Origin: Lichenostomus cassidix | Lineage: Eukaryota; Chordata; Aves; Passeriformes; Meliphagidae | Direction: 5' to 3' | NCBI GenBank assembly: GCA_008360975.2 | Contig: CM039210.1 | Coordinates: 22,281,007 to 22,345,006 of the forward strand | DNA length: 64,000 bases | In this document: piece by piece, positions 11,273-22,197 of the stretch | Layout: every line of letters starts with the position of its first letter | Numbering within the stretch: position 1 is the first letter of the stretch | Program-made: the position numbers and the translations under genes | Notes under the pieces: generated by a model | Told to the model about the DNA's origin: nothing | Seen by the model: the letters and a program-made list of their open reading frames with translations, nothing else | Databases searched by the model: none

Positions 11273-11290
11273 TGGCACCTGGCTGATATA
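11273..11290 (+). other. Probable primer-binding site
   Basis: TGGCACCTGGCTGATATA follows the LTR end by 8 nt, at the position of a tRNA primer site. I cannot match it confidently to one tRNA. A splice-donor-like AAAAGTGAGTCGG follows near 11310-11325. Confidence 0.4.
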
Positions 11291-11593
11291 ACAGCTAGTA
11301 CCAGAGGAACAGCCCCGATTAAAAGTGAGTCGGATAGCCCAGATACAGAGTTTCTCGGAAGAAGATACTGAGGACAAAGCTGCTGTAGCCAAGAGGAAAA
11401 AGGGGAAAAGAAGCACAGGAAGCTATAGAAGCACCCAGTCCTGTAGCTAAAAGTACCAGATAGAAAAAGGAAGAACCAGAAAAGGAAGAGCCAGCCATAC
11501 AAGCCCCTTTGAGGCAGGCTGTGACTAATCAAGGGTTAATTTACATTAAAACACCCTTTTCTCTTATGGAATTGCAGCAGTAGAAAGCCTCAG

Positions 11594-12370
11594 TTGGATG
11601 GTACAGAGAAAATCCAGAAAAAAGTGGTGAATTTTGTAGACAAGGCAATTAAGACACAAAACCCAGACTGGAGCAATCTAGATGCAATGATGGACACATT
11701 ATTAGATGAAAGAGAAAAAGAGATGGTTAGAAGGACTGTTATAACTGCTATAGAGGCTCAAACAGCAGCTGGAACTCTTCAAGGGCCAGTTAATGATATT
11801 TTCCCTTTAAATGACCTGGGGTGGGACCCTAATGTAACAGAACAAATGGTGAGATTAAAAAAGTCATCAGAATTGGGTGGTATTTGGTATAAAATGTGCC
11901 ATTCCTAAAGCAGTGAATTGGTCCAAATTGTACAAAATAAGACAAGACATGAATGAAACTCCTTCAGACTTCTTGAATAGGCCTAAATAGGCTGCACAAA
12001 AATGCACAAATCTGGACCTCGAGGCCCCTGAAGAGAAGTCCTACCTGGTTTATCTCTCTATAGGTCAATCTGCAAGTGATATAAGGAAAAAGCTGCAAAA
12101 GATGGATGAGAGCCATAACATAGGTAAATAGGTAAATTGTTTGACATAGCTTGGAAATTATATCAAAATAGGGATTCAACAGATGAGGATAGACACCAGC
12201 AGGGTAAGAGGGATGATCAGGAAAATTCATCTAATGCATTGAAAAAGAGTACTTCTCCTCTAGATAAAGATCAAAGTTCTTTTTGCAAGAAAAAGGGACA
12301 CTGAAAGAACAAGTGTCTGATGCTGATGGAAAGGACACTCCCAGCTTCTGAATTAGCTGTGAATAGGGAC
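11594..12370 (+). pseudogene. gag: ERV1 gag (capsid-nucleocapsid) pseudogene
   Basis: The 104-residue frame at 11594-11908 contains the capsid-type segment VNDIFPLNDLGWDPNVTEQM. After a frameshift it continues with WSKLYKIRQDMNETPSDFLN, a gammaretrovirus-like major homology/late capsid region, then a charged linker. It ends near 12280-12330 with a single decayed zinc knuckle (FCKKKGH, an in-frame TGA, then KNKC). No matrix domain is recognisable upstream. Stops and shifts make it a pseudogene. It is followed at once by the protease frame, as in gag-pro of ERV1 elements. Confidence 0.75.
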
Positions 12371-12372
12371 TG

Positions 12373-12690
12373 ATGGGGACAGAAGGGCTTACCCCGGCTT
12401 ACCCTTTGGTTGTAGCTAAGTTAGGGAAAGATGATGTTGAATTTTTAGTGGATAGGGGGTCAACATATTCTGTGTTAAATACTTTAAAAGGGAAATTGAG
12501 TCAAGATATTGTAAATTTGATTGGTGCCACAGGGGTAAGTGAAACAAGGCATTTCTTCCAACCTTTAAAATTTAAGTTGGGAAAACACTGGGTGACTCAC
12601 CAATTCCTCTATATGTCAAATTCCCCAAAGCCATTATTGGGTAGGGATTTATTGGAGAAATTAGAAGCTGTGATAAATACATGTCATAAT
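12373..12690 (+). pseudogene. pro: ERV1 protease fragment, active-site mutant
   Basis: Frame with EFLVDRGSTYSVLN, where retropepsins have a D-T/S-G catalytic triplet: the second residue is R, so the enzyme would be dead. The C-terminal LLGRDLLEKLEAV motif of retroviral protease is at about 12640-12675. The natural continuation into RT is displaced to 17548-17829 by an insertion carrying CR1 C. The open frame runs on to 12738 through non-viral sequence. Confidence 0.72.
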
Positions 12691-12993
12691 GTTGGCTTTT
12701 CGCAAATATCACAATGGATACTATGTGTATTGTTTTAATTCTTTTCTTATAGAGGTAGCCTGGTTGTGAAAAATTGCTGTGTAATGATGACTAAGGTCTT
12801 TCTTTCTAGTACTAGCTGAGTTTAATAGTAGTAAAATAGCTGTTATAGTTTTATTAGAATGCTTAAACTGTCTGCTTGAACTGGATAACATCCCACAAAT
12901 GGACCTGCCTCTGACACTCCAACTATCAGCACCTGTTGCCTGCAGGAACCACAATCTGGGAGCGATAACAGAATCAATGAAAGGCGACTGCAC

Positions 12994-14028
12994 ATGCTCC
13001 GAGGAGGCGGATCAGTTCCCAAAAAGGATGTGTCTGTCCAGACCCATTCCTGTGCGGAGTGTTTGAGCTTATCGGCGGTACCAGGGGGCGATGCAGAAGA
13101 AGCATGTTTGCGGTGCGACCAGGTGAATGACCTGCTTTCACTGGTGGCTGAGCTTAGGGAGGAAGTAGAAAGACTAAGGAGTATTAGGGAAAGTGAAAGG
13201 GAAATAGATTGGTGGAGCTCTACCCTTCCATCCTTGAGGGAGGCTCACCAGGAGTCAGAAGACTCCTATGCCTCCCACTATCAGGCAATAGGAGGACACC
13301 TGGGGGATGAAGGGGAGTGGAAATGGGTCCCCACTCGAGGAGGTAATAGAAATTCCTCCTTACCCCCCTCACCTACCCAGGTGCCACTTCAGAATAGGTA
13401 TGAGGCCCTGGATCTAGAAGATCAGCTAGAGGACATAGAGGAGAATGATCTGTCCAGTGATCCCCCCAGTGGTGGTTCACCTGTCAGACAGATCACCACC
13501 TCTAACATTAAAAAGAAAAGAAGGGCAGTGGTAGCGGGTGACTCCCTTCTTAGGGAAACAGAGGGCCCCATATGTCGACCAGACCCATCCCACAGGGAGA
13601 TCTGTTGCCTCCCTGGGGCCCGGGAATGGGATATCGCCAAGAGACTACCTGGGCTGATTCGGCCCTCTGATTACTACCCACTGCTGATACTCCAGGCTGG
13701 CAATGATGAGATTGAGAGGAGGAGCATCAAGGCAATTAAAAGGGACTTTAGGGCACTGGGTCAAGTGGTTAATAGGGCAGGAGCTCAGGTAGTGTTCTGC
13801 TCAGTCCTCTTGGTGGTAAAGAAAAATGATGAAAGAAATAGGAGAGCCCACATTATCAACAAGTGGCTCAAGGGTTGGTGCCATCAGCAGAATTTTGGGT
13901 TTTTTGATCATGGGGAAACTTTTACAGCACCTGGTCTGCTAGAACCAGATGGGCTCCATCTCTCTGTTAAGGGCAGAAGGTTTTTAGCTCATGAACTGGC
14001 TGAACTCATTGAAAGGGCTTTAAACTAG
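12994..14028 (+). CDS. ORF1: CR1 ORF1 protein, intact, with SGNH-esterase-like domain
   Basis: 344 residues, uninterrupted. The N-terminus has paired cysteines (CAEC near residue 15-18, CLRC near 39-42), then a predicted coiled coil (VNDLLSLVAELREEVERLRS). The middle is acidic and proline-rich. Residues about 178-340 form an SGNH/GDSL-like hydrolase: AGDSLL (nucleophile Ser about 184), QAGNDE (about 233-238) and DGLHLS (Asp about 319, His about 322), the four blocks expected for the esterase of CR1 ORF1. In CR1 elements ORF1p binds element RNA. The esterase role is not settled. The ATG at 12994 is the first in-frame Met I can support. This frame is open although ORF2 carries stops. Confidence 0.88.
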   Translation: MLRGGGSVPKKDVSVQTHSCAECLSLSAVPGGDAEEACLRCDQVNDLLSLVAELREEVERLRSIRESEREIDWWSSTLPSLREAHQESEDSYASHYQAIGGHLGDEGEWKWVPTRGGNRNSSLPPSPTQVPLQNRYEALDLEDQLEDIEENDLSSDPPSGGSPVRQITTSNIKKKRRAVVAGDSLLRETEGPICRPDPSHREICCLPGAREWDIAKRLPGLIRPSDYYPLLILQAGNDEIERRSIKAIKRDFRALGQVVNRAGAQVVFCSVLLVVKKNDERNRRAHIINKWLKGWCHQQNFGFFDHGETFTAPGLLEPDGLHLSVKGRRFLAHELAELIERALN

Positions 14029-14087
14029 GTTCGAAGGGGGAAGGGGATACAGCTGGGCTCTCTGGAAACAGGCCCAAGGATGGTAAG

Positions 14088-14484
14088 TGTTACACAATGG
14101 CTTAAAGATCACGGACATGACTTATTAGAAGGTTTGTGCGAGCAAGATCATTGTTAAGCTAAGTAGCACTCAGGCCATGTACAGGCCGCAGCAGCTCGCT
14201 TCCCCTGGGAACGCTTCGTGAGAAAATATCAAAAGATGCAGCTGTGTGAAGAATGTACGGGAGGAAACTTATGATTAACAGAGAATGAGGGAGAAAACCT
14301 TGTAGATGTGGGAATGGAATGTGAAAGAAATGTAAACTGTAACTGCTGCAATTAACGAGTAGATTAGTGATTAATAAATAAAAAACACGGTAATAGTACA
14401 AAAAGAGCACACGCGTTAAAATAAACGAAGCTTGCTTATAACTCATATTGAGAATGCTGTGAGTTTCCTCTCGTCGCTACGTTA
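14088..14484 (+). mobile_element. Solo LTR, ERVK-like, 6-bp TSD GGTAAG, ends in TA
   Basis: 397 bp, TGTTACACAATGG to TCGCTACGTTA. GGTAAG at 14082-14087 and 14485-14490 is a perfect 6-bp duplication. AATAAACGAAGC near 14423 is the polyadenylation signal. It lies in the short gap between CR1 ORF1 and ORF2. Related to the LTRs at 25203-25545, 25806-26166, 28686-29046 and 31798-32159. The ...CGTTA terminus departs from TG...CA. Confidence 0.92.
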
Positions 14485-14502
14485 GGTAAGCCTGAGTTAG
14501 GG

Positions 14503-17322
14503 GTGAAATCAGTAGCCCAGCTGAAGTGCATGTATACTAATGCACGCAGCATGGGTAACAAACAAGAGGAGCTGGAAGCCACGGTACAACAGCAAAGCTA
14601 TGACGTAGTTGCTATCATGGAAACATGGTGGGATGACTCACATAGCTGGAGCACTGCACTGGATGGCTACAAGCTCTTCAGAAGAGACAGAAAAGGGAGA
14701 AGAGGTGGAGGGGTGGCCCTTTACATTAGGGAGGTTTTTGATGCCATGGGCATTGAAATTAATGATGATGAAGTTGAATGCCTATGGGTAAGGATTAAGG
14801 GGAAGGCCAACAAGGCTGACATCCTACTGGGAGTCTGTTATAGACCACCCAACCAAGATGAAGAAGTGGACAACTTATTCTATAAGCAGCTAGAGAATGT
14901 TTCAGGGTCACCAGCCCTTGTTCTCGTAGGTGACTTTAACCTACCGGACATCTGCTGGGAACTTAATACAGCAGAAAAGAGGCAGTCCAAGACGTTCTTG
15001 GAGTGGGTGGAGGACAATTTTCTGTTGCAGCTGGTGAGTGAGCCCACCAGGGGTGGGGCTACGCTAGATTTGTTGTCTACAAATAGAGACAGGCTGGTGG
15101 GAGATGTGGTGGTTGGAGGACAACTGGGGCATAGTGACCATGGAATTATAGAGTTTTCAATAATTGGTGAAATGAGGGTGAACATCAATAAGACTTTTAC
15201 ATTGGACTTCAGGAGGGCAGACTTTAACCTATTTAGGAGACTTATTCAGAGAGTTCCTTGGGAAGCAGCCCTTAAAAACAAAGGAGTACAGGAAAGGTGG
15301 GCATACTTCAAAAAAGAGATCCTGAGGGCACAGGAGCAGACTGTTCCAGTGCGACGAAAGATGAGTCGGCGAGGCAAACGTCCATCCTGGATGGACAACG
15401 AGGTCTTGAAGGAACTTAGGAACAAAAAGAGGATATATAATCTTTGGAAGGAGGGTCAGGTCTCTCAGGAAGTATTTAAGGAGGCTGCTAGGGCATGTAG
15501 GAAAAAAATTAGGGAGGCCAAAGCTCAGTTTGAACTCAATTTGGCAACCATTGTAAAGGACAATAAAAAATGTTTTTACAAATATTTTAATGACAAAAGG
15601 AAGGACAAGACCGACCTTTGTTGTCTATTAGATGCGGAAGGGAATTTAGTAACTGCAGATGAGAAGGCGGAAGTGCTTAATGACTTCTTTGCCTCTGTCT
15701 TTATTGGAAAGACACATGGTGCTCAGGACAACTGTCTTCCTGGGTTGGTAGATCGTGTCAAGAAGAGGGATGGTCCCCCTGTTATCCAAGAGGAGGCAGT
15801 CAGGGAACTGCTGAGCTGCTTGGACATTCATAAATCTATGGGACCGGATGGGATCCATCCCAGGGTGATGAGGGAGCTGGCAGATGAGCTTGCAAAGCCG
15901 CTCTCCATCGTTTACCAACAGTCCTGGCTCACTGGTGAGGTTCCAGATGACTGGAAGCTGGCCAATGTGATGCCCATTCATAAAAAGAGTAAGAAGGAGG
16001 ATCCTGGTAATTACAGGCTGGTTAGCCTGACCTCGGTACCAGGGAAGGTTATGGAACAGTTTATATTGAGTGCTATTACATAGCACCTACAGGATGGACA
16101 GGGGATTAGACCCAGCCAGCATGGGTTTAGAAGGGGTAGGTCATGTTTGACCAACCTGGTCTCCTTTTATGACCAGGTAACCCGCCTGGTGGATTCAGGA
16201 AAGGCTGTAGATGTTGTCTATTTAGACCTCAGCAAAGCCTTTGACACTGTTTCCCACAGCATACTCCTGGAAAAGCTGGCAGCCCACGGCTTGGACAGGA
16301 GCACTCTTTGCTGGGTTAAGAATTGGCTGGATGGCCGGGCCCAGAGAGTGGTGGTGAATGGTGCTGCATCCAGCTGGCGGCCAGTCACCAGTGGTGTCCC
16401 TCAGGGGTCTGTGTTGGGACCAGTTCTGTTTAATATTTTTATTGATGACATGGACGAGGGTATTGAATCTTTCATTAGTAAATTTGCAGATGACACTAAG
16501 CTGAGAGCATGTGTCGACCTGTTGGAAGGTAGGAGGGCTCTGCAGAGAGACCTGGAACAGTTGGATGGATGGGCAGAGTCCAATGAGATGAAGTTTAATA
16601 AGTCCAAGTGCCGAGTCCTGCATTTTGGCCACAATAACCCCCTGCAACACTATAGGCTGGGGACAGAGTGGCTGGACAGTGCCCAGGCAGAAAGAGACTT
16701 GGGGGTACTGGTCAACAGCTGAATCAACATGAGCTAGCAGTATGCCCAGGTGGCCAAAAAGGCCAATGGCATCCTGGCCTGTATCAGAAATAGTGTGGCC
16801 AGCAGGACCAGGGAAGTCATTCTTCCCGTATACTTGGCACTGGTGAGGCCACACCTTGAGTACTGTGTCCAGTTCTGGGCCCCTCAGTTCAGGAAGGACG
16901 TGGAGACACTTGAGCGCATCCAGAGGAGGGCAACAAGGCTGGTGAGGGGCTTGGAACACAAGCCCTATGAGGAACATCTGAGGGAACTGGGGTTGTTTAG
17001 CCTGGAGAAAAGGAGACTCAGAGGTGACCTTATCACTCTCTACAACTTCTTGAAAGGTGGTTGTAGTGAGGTGGGGGTTGGTCTCTTTTTCCAGGCAACA
17101 ACTGGCAGAACAAGAGGACACCGTCTTAAGTTGCACCAAGGAAAATATAAGTTGGATATTAGGAAAAAGTTTTTTACAGAAAGAATGATAAAATATTGGA
17201 ATGGTCTACCCGGGGAGGTGGTGGAATCACCATCCCTGGACGTGTTTAAAAAGATTGGATGTGGCGCTCAGTGCCATGGTTTAGTTAAGTTGAGGTGTTG
17301 GGACATAGGTTGGACTCGATGA
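14503..17322 (+). pseudogene. ORF2: CR1 ORF2 (endonuclease-reverse transcriptase), one frame with three stops
   Basis: Reads in one frame for 940 codons. Residues 1-230: APE endonuclease (TNARSMGNKQEELE, ETWWDDSH, GVCYRPPNQDEEVD, VLVGDFNLPDICWE, LGHSDHGIIEF). Residues about 430-740: RT ([35 protein letters not shown] and catalytic FADDTKL near 16483). The C-terminal region has [19 protein letters not shown] and ends DIGWTR. In-frame stops: TAG 16081-16083, TGA 16720-16722, TAG 16735-16737. There is no frameshift. As it stands it encodes EN plus an incomplete RT and cannot retrotranspose. Confidence 0.92.
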
Positions 17323-17547
17323 TCTTGAAGGTCTCTTCCAACCTTCTGATTCTGTGAAAATAGTCTGGAGAAAAATATGAATATGTATAACTGTTTATGA
17401 ATATACATTAGGCTGAAGGGTATGTAAAGGGTATCTCTGTCCATACCAGGTGTGCTTTTTGGCTGAATGCCAAAGCACCCAGCGCTGACCTTTTGCTTTT
17501 ATCTGTCCCCTATTGTCTTTTATTAAACCTTTTTGATCCTAACAGGA

Positions 17548-17829
17548 GAGTGGACCTCGTTTTTCACAAAGCGGAAATTAAATTTTGCAAAGAAGGGGAA
17601 ATGCAAGTTATGATTCCTGAAACTAAATTTGTCGAAGTAGCTGCCCTTTTTATACAGGAGAATTGTGGTGAAATTCCCAAAGAAGATTCTATCATTCCAA
17701 TAGTGTGGGTCAGTGAATTTCCCGGGAGTTCCCAAAGAGCTGAACCTGTGAATATTATCCTCAAATGAGGGGCCACACCAGTAAGGCAGAAACAATACCC
17801 TTGGAAGTTAGAAGGTCATAGGGGATTAG
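17548..17829 (+). pseudogene. pol: ERV1 protease-RT junction fragment
   Basis: Continuation of the provirus of 10787-12690. The frame 17493-17768 has the polymerase N-terminal segment (GEMQVMIPETKFVEVAALFI, then SQRAEPVNIILK), a stop, and a TPVRQKQYP motif that marks the start of RT in gammaretrovirus-like pol. It is cut at 17830 by the LTR of ERV1 #1. The RT palm is not found elsewhere in the window in this orientation. Confidence 0.7.
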
Positions 17830-18238
17830 TGAGAAAGGAGTGGTCAAATAGAAAACACAAATCTATTTGCACTTCAACCATTCTTGTTTCTTTGAGCTTT
17901 TGCCCCTTCCACCAGCACGGCGCCTGTCAGTTCTGGCCTTGTGGATTCCCTTAATCTTATCAAGATAAAAGGGGGCAAAAGGAATCCTTTTGCCATTGAG
18001 TACAAGAAATCGCTAGTAATATTAATGACTTATGAGAAGTAATTTGTATAACTACTCCTATCCTGGGGAATGTAATGAATATTCATGAATGTTACCTATA
18101 ACACTGTGTCTTTGGGAGTACTGAGGTGTGTGTGTTTGGTGGAATCAATTCCCACACATCCGGTGCACCGAATAAAGCAAATACCCACTTCTCTGACTTG
18201 GTCTCTGAAGTGTCTCTGAGCTCGATTGGGGCGAATCA
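17830..18238 (+). repeat. 5' LTR of ERV1 #1
   Basis: 409 bp, TGAGAAAGGAGTGG to GGGGCGAATCA. Contains a CCGAATAAAGCAAATACC polyadenylation signal near 18170. It interrupts RT coding sequence on its left. Confidence 0.85.
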
Positions 18239-18241
18239 AAC

Positions 18242-18259
18242 TGGCGACCCAGATGGGAC
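18242..18259 (+). other. Primer-binding site, tRNA-Arg type
   Basis: TGGCGACCCAGATGGGAC, 3 nt after the LTR. It differs by two bases from the #2 site (32251-32268), which I recall as matching the 3' end of tRNA-Arg(CCU). Confidence 0.7.
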
Positions 18260-20060
18260 CCTGACTCTGCTCGGCTGCCTGATCCTGGGGTAAGCAGACC
18301 TTCCAGTCGCGACCCTGAATTTTCAGGGGAAGCTCAGCTGTCCTCTGGCTCACGGCGGGAGTAGTCTAAGGACCATCTGCACCAAATTAAGGTATTTGCT
18401 ACTTTTAAAATAAATGCCTGCAGGTCCGGGGTGCTAGCCCCGAGGGTGGGTTGAGACTGGGTCTCCCGAAATTAGTCCCGGGCAAGGGGTTGGACCCCCG
18501 GGGTTGGACCCCGCTGTCAAGAAAAGGTACTTTTAAGGGTTGGACCCCGCTATAGTGAAAGGTACCTTTAAGGGGTTGGACTCCAGTGTATTACACCATA
18601 CTGTGATTTTTGTTCTGTCTGTTGTTTTTCTGTTACTGTGTTACTATGTCAATATTTTGTTGCTGTGTGAGTGTGAATGAATGAGACGTGTCTCCGACAC
18701 GGAGCGAGAATGGAGCTTTATCTACATTTCCGTTCTCTGGCAACAGAAACGGCCAGAGAAAAGCGAAGAGACTGGCAAAGAGTGAACGAGTGTGGGTCAT
18801 ATATAAACCGTTGGTTTGGAGTGTCTGGAGGGGGGCAGATTATATTGTTGAATGGAGGGATTTTGGCTGCTGAGTTGAGAACGCTCGGACCCCAACACCA
18901 TTCTAGTATTGCTCTATTTGATTTTGCCATTAAAATTCTGTGTTTTGTGTGTGGAAACCGTTGTGAAACTTGAACTTAGTGCGCGTGTATTAATTGTGAG
19001 AGGAAGTGATGTTGTCTATTTGCTCGAGTGCTTCTGAAATTTTTTAATGTGTGTACATGTACTGTGTGTGCAAAATTTTACCTGTGTTAATTGGTATTTT
19101 TGCCGGCATATAAATTTATACGGGGACGCCCGCAAGATAAAAATAACTAATTGAATCTAATAAATACCTCTTTAGAGCTCCTGTGTGTAACTGCTGAAAT
19201 ATGGTTGTATAGAATGTTGTAGTAGATGGAACTTGCAATCAAGTAAGAGTAAGGGGGAAGGGCTGCGTTTGGATACTGCAGAGGGAATGTTTAGAAATGT
19301 GAATTGTCTGTTAAGAGTTCTGTCTAGGTCACCAGAATGACTTTGTGGGACAGTGAGCACCCCCAGGGAGTAGTGCGGGTGGGGGCTGGAGAAGGGCTGA
19401 ATAAGCCCTGAAGAAACTGGTTAGAGAGATACTGCAAATGTATGTAAGAAAGGATAAAAAAGGCAAAAGCAAAAGTGATGCCAAAGAGACACTGAAAGCA
19501 AAAATGTCTGTAGAAAAGATATACCAAATTTTGTAATTAACTATTTCAAGGTTAAAATCTCCTGCCTGGGTTACTCTGAGTTGCTGTTTTGGTTTTTTTG
19601 AACAAAGGTTTGCTTGAATGCTTTTAATTAAAATTCTTTACCCTTCAAGCAGCCAGCCAAATTGCCTTAGAGAAAATGCAAATTAACTGCTGCAGAGGAA
19701 AAATTTTAGAACTGCTGAGGAGAAGGTGGAGACAAGGTGTGTCTCTGAGCCATTGTGCGGGGCTGTTCAAGCAGCCAAGAACGTGACAATGTGTGCTTAA
19801 TTCATGTCCCCAAGAGGGTTCAGTCCTTTCTGTATGGTTGGTTGTCATGGCAAGTAACTTTTGCAAAAAGGTGTTCTTCCCCATGCTTTGAGAATTTGAC
19901 AGCCACTTTTGGAGAACACGGTGGCGTGATGCTAATTTTATAAGTTACCAAATCCAGTGGCTGGCGGCTATTGATTGTCTCATAATGTAGCCAGAGGCTG
20001 GCCGCACTGTCTGCAAGCTGTGCAGCCAAAGCTCTGATGGTAAGTGAAGCCCGAAGGCTG
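18260..20060 (+). other. ERV1 #1 leader and degenerate gag region
   Basis: The leader includes three imperfect copies of GGTTGGACCCCGC-type units separated by GTGAAAGGTACCTTTAAGG (18495-18595). No open gag survives. Short frames (for example 19430-19530, rich in Lys/Ser) are remnants at best. The matching part of #2 (32269-34281) has extra blocks at about 33115-33300 and 33535-33690, while #1 has an extra block at about 18670-18800, so the two are old relatives and not a recent duplication. Confidence 0.6.
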
Positions 20061-21720
20061 ACAATAGGAAGATACCTCATAAGTTTCACACCAAGCTAAA
20101 GATTTATTAACTCAAAGAACATCTGAGTAGATGACCAGTGCAGTTATTGTACTGTGAATCTTGTCTAGTAAAACAAGAGTATTTAAGAAAAAAAGAAAAA
20201 AACCCAAAAACAAGGGGTTTGACTCAGCCTCCTTGAGAAAGTTGGAAAAAAAAAAACCAAAAAAAAACCAAAAAAAAACCCACAAAAAAAACCAAACCCA
20301 TGACCGTACAGTATTCAGGTAATAAATCTCCAGACCCAGGTTAGGAAAGATTCGCGAGGCACTCCTTGGTCTGGAGAGAAAATGTATTTTGTAGTGAGTC
20401 TTCAAAAGTACTAGAAGAGTAACAATTTGAAAAATACACTATCATTAATGAAAGAAAGTTAAAATAAGTGAAACATTGCCTCTTACATAGTCAGCTCAAG
20501 CAGCAGAGCTGTAAGTGCTTATAAAATCCTGCGAAGTATATCAAGACAAAATAGTGAATATTTTTACTAATTCTAAATATGCATATAGAGTAATACATGC
20601 ATTTAAGAAATTATAAGAAAAAAAGGAAGTTTATTAAATTTTAATTTCTCACTTATTAAAAGAATTCCCAATGGGGAGTTAAACGAGGCAAGAATTCATC
20701 ATTCTCCCACTCTAACATGTGTTATCACTGTGCAAGTTTGTTTTAACATCCTTCAGTGTGTCCTCATCAGACAAAAAGCTGTGTAACTGCTAACTTCCTT
20801 CACGACTGTGAGATCCACAGCCAGAGACTCCTCTCCAGTGTGAAACTCCAGACAAAGAAGACACAAAAGAACAATATTAGACAATATAATATACAGTAAA
20901 TTGGTTAAAAGATGCAACACCAAAATGAAACATATTAAATGGTTTTGTTTTTTGTATTTCCAGAACAGTGTTATCCACGGTCAGCTATCCTAGCAAAACC
21001 TTGTAATAATTGTAATGGCAAGTATGGCTTCAGATGCAAAGAGGTAAGTAAGCCAGGAAAGAAAAAAAAAAGAGAAAGCTATGTGAGCTTGAATCTATAT
21101 TTGTGAAATTGATATATAACAATAACAAAATAATTTCATTTTTAAAATGAAAAGGTTTCAAAAGGATGGCTGGCTATTTTACTAAGTATTTATAACTGTT
21201 GCTGTTTAATGCATATTTGTTTGTCCAGTGTTTAAGAACGTTAAGCCCCACAAAAGGAAAATACTGCCTTTGAAAAATCGCTAAAAGTCATAGACCAATC
21301 TGCCAGGCTTTGGGCTCTGCAATTTAAAAGTTAATTTAAAATAGCAGTTAAAAGTGCCATTCTTCAGTAGCACATTTGAAGTCCTAGAAAAAGCTCGCAA
21401 AATCGTATAAACGATCCTGAACATCTGTTGATTTTGTGAGTGGCTAATATTTGTGAGCATATTTTTTCTGTAAATTGAAAGATAATCTAGATTTACGGAG
21501 AGTAAAACAAAAGACTGAAAAGGAGAGAAAAGATAGCCTAATGGATCACAAGCAAAAACTAACAGCATGAGAATCTTAGTCAGTTATCCTTTATGCTTTC
21601 CTCTTTCCTTTCTGCTCTGTTTGCTAGAAATTCTACCAAGGTGAGGAAGAAAAGTACTCCATTTTACAAGCAAGAAAAGCTATCAGTGGTCCTGATCACT
21701 GTCTGGAGCCATGATGTGAG
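20061..21720 (+). other. Non-viral-looking insert in ERV1 #1
   Basis: AT-rich DNA with an A-rich low-complexity run at 20186-20300. No retroviral motif on either strand. It holds the exon-like segment at 20964-21043. A homologous stretch is in #2 at about 49250-50930, reversed. Possibly transduced host DNA. Confidence 0.5.
20964..21043 (+). other. Exon-like segment with consensus splice sites (copy 1)
   Basis: 80 bp preceded by a T-rich tract and TTTCCAG, followed by GAG|GTAAGTA. One frame is open and would give 26 residues with cysteines at positions 2, 13, 16 and 24 (…KPCNNCNGKYGFRCKE). Both splice sites and the open frame recur in copy 2 (49925-50004, reversed) with two amino-acid changes. 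I do not recognise the protein. It may be a captured host exon or a viral splice cassette, or coincidence. Confidence 0.4.
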
Positions 21721-21741
21721 CTGCCAAAACTGAAAAATTTA

Positions 21742-22035
21742 ATGTCTCTGCAACACTTCAAAATGCCTGTGTGTATGGTGTGTGGGAAAGGGACAGGTCA
21801 GGCCTTGCCCGGTGAGACAGTGAACTGCTCCTTACCTCACCCCCCAGAGCATCCCAGCCCTGCAGTGAGGTCCAGTCATGGACACAGCAGAGGCAGTGCT
21901 GCACGGAGCTCCAAGCCTAGCCCTATAGTGGAGCCAGTCATGGACACAGCAGAGGACAGTGCTCCAATCTCCCCATCCCTGACTCCAAAGAAACCTGCTA
22001 GGAGATGGAAGGCCCAAGAAAGCCAAAAGAATTAA
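21742..22035 (+). CDS. Unknown 97-residue ORF in ERV1 #1
   Basis: Small open frame, not recognised. It is Ser/Pro-rich with a C-terminal basic patch (TPKKPARRWK) and near its start CMVCGKG, a single C-x2-C. Its middle derives from two imperfect units of about 58 bp (21850-21965) containing CATGGACACAGCAGAGG. The same DNA in #2 (48940-49230, reversed) has indels that break the frame, which argues against strong selection. It could be the eroded SU part of env, since TM follows. Confidence 0.3.
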   Translation: MSLQHFKMPVCMVCGKGTGQALPGETVNCSLPHPPEHPSPAVRSSHGHSRGSAARSSKPSPIVEPVMDTAEDSAPISPSLTPKKPARRWKAQESQKN

Positions 22036-22197
22036 CATTCCTCTTAGAATTTCTATAGATTCTGTCTTTCTTCTTTTTCTTCAAAATAACTGCTCAACCA
22101 ATATCTCTCCACATTAGTGTTGTTCCTCAACTAACAAAGCTTACTCCGAACTTTTATACTAATATATAAACCCACCAATATTCAGTTTTGCCAGGTA

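Larger units (their letters stand above)
12841..17357 (+). mobile_element. CR1 LINE C, near full length
   Basis: About 4.1 kb of CR1 once the LTR at 14088-14484 is removed: a 5' UTR, an intact ORF1 (12994-14028), one continuous ORF2 frame (14503-17322) with three stop codons, and a 3' UTR ending in TTCTGATTCTGTGA. It is the only CR1 in the window that keeps ORF1, so it is 5'-complete or nearly so. It sits in the protease-RT junction of the plus-strand ERV1. Confidence 0.88.
12692..17547 (+). mobile_element. LTR-like element split by CR1 C (borders uncertain)
   Basis: About 150 bp starting TGTTGGCTTTTCGC before CR1 C, and about 190 bp after it (17358-17547) ending TATTAAACCTTTTTGATCCTAACA, look like two halves of one plus-strand LTR with an ATTAAA signal. 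'aaaatag' occurs at both CR1 edges (12834 and 17355), a possible CR1 target duplication. No LTR TSD was found, so the outer borders could be off by tens of bases. Confidence 0.4.

Noticed and set aside
10787..12690. Joining the plus-strand gag-pro to the env at 6800-9130 as one provirus
   Set aside because: They lie on opposite strands and have different LTRs.
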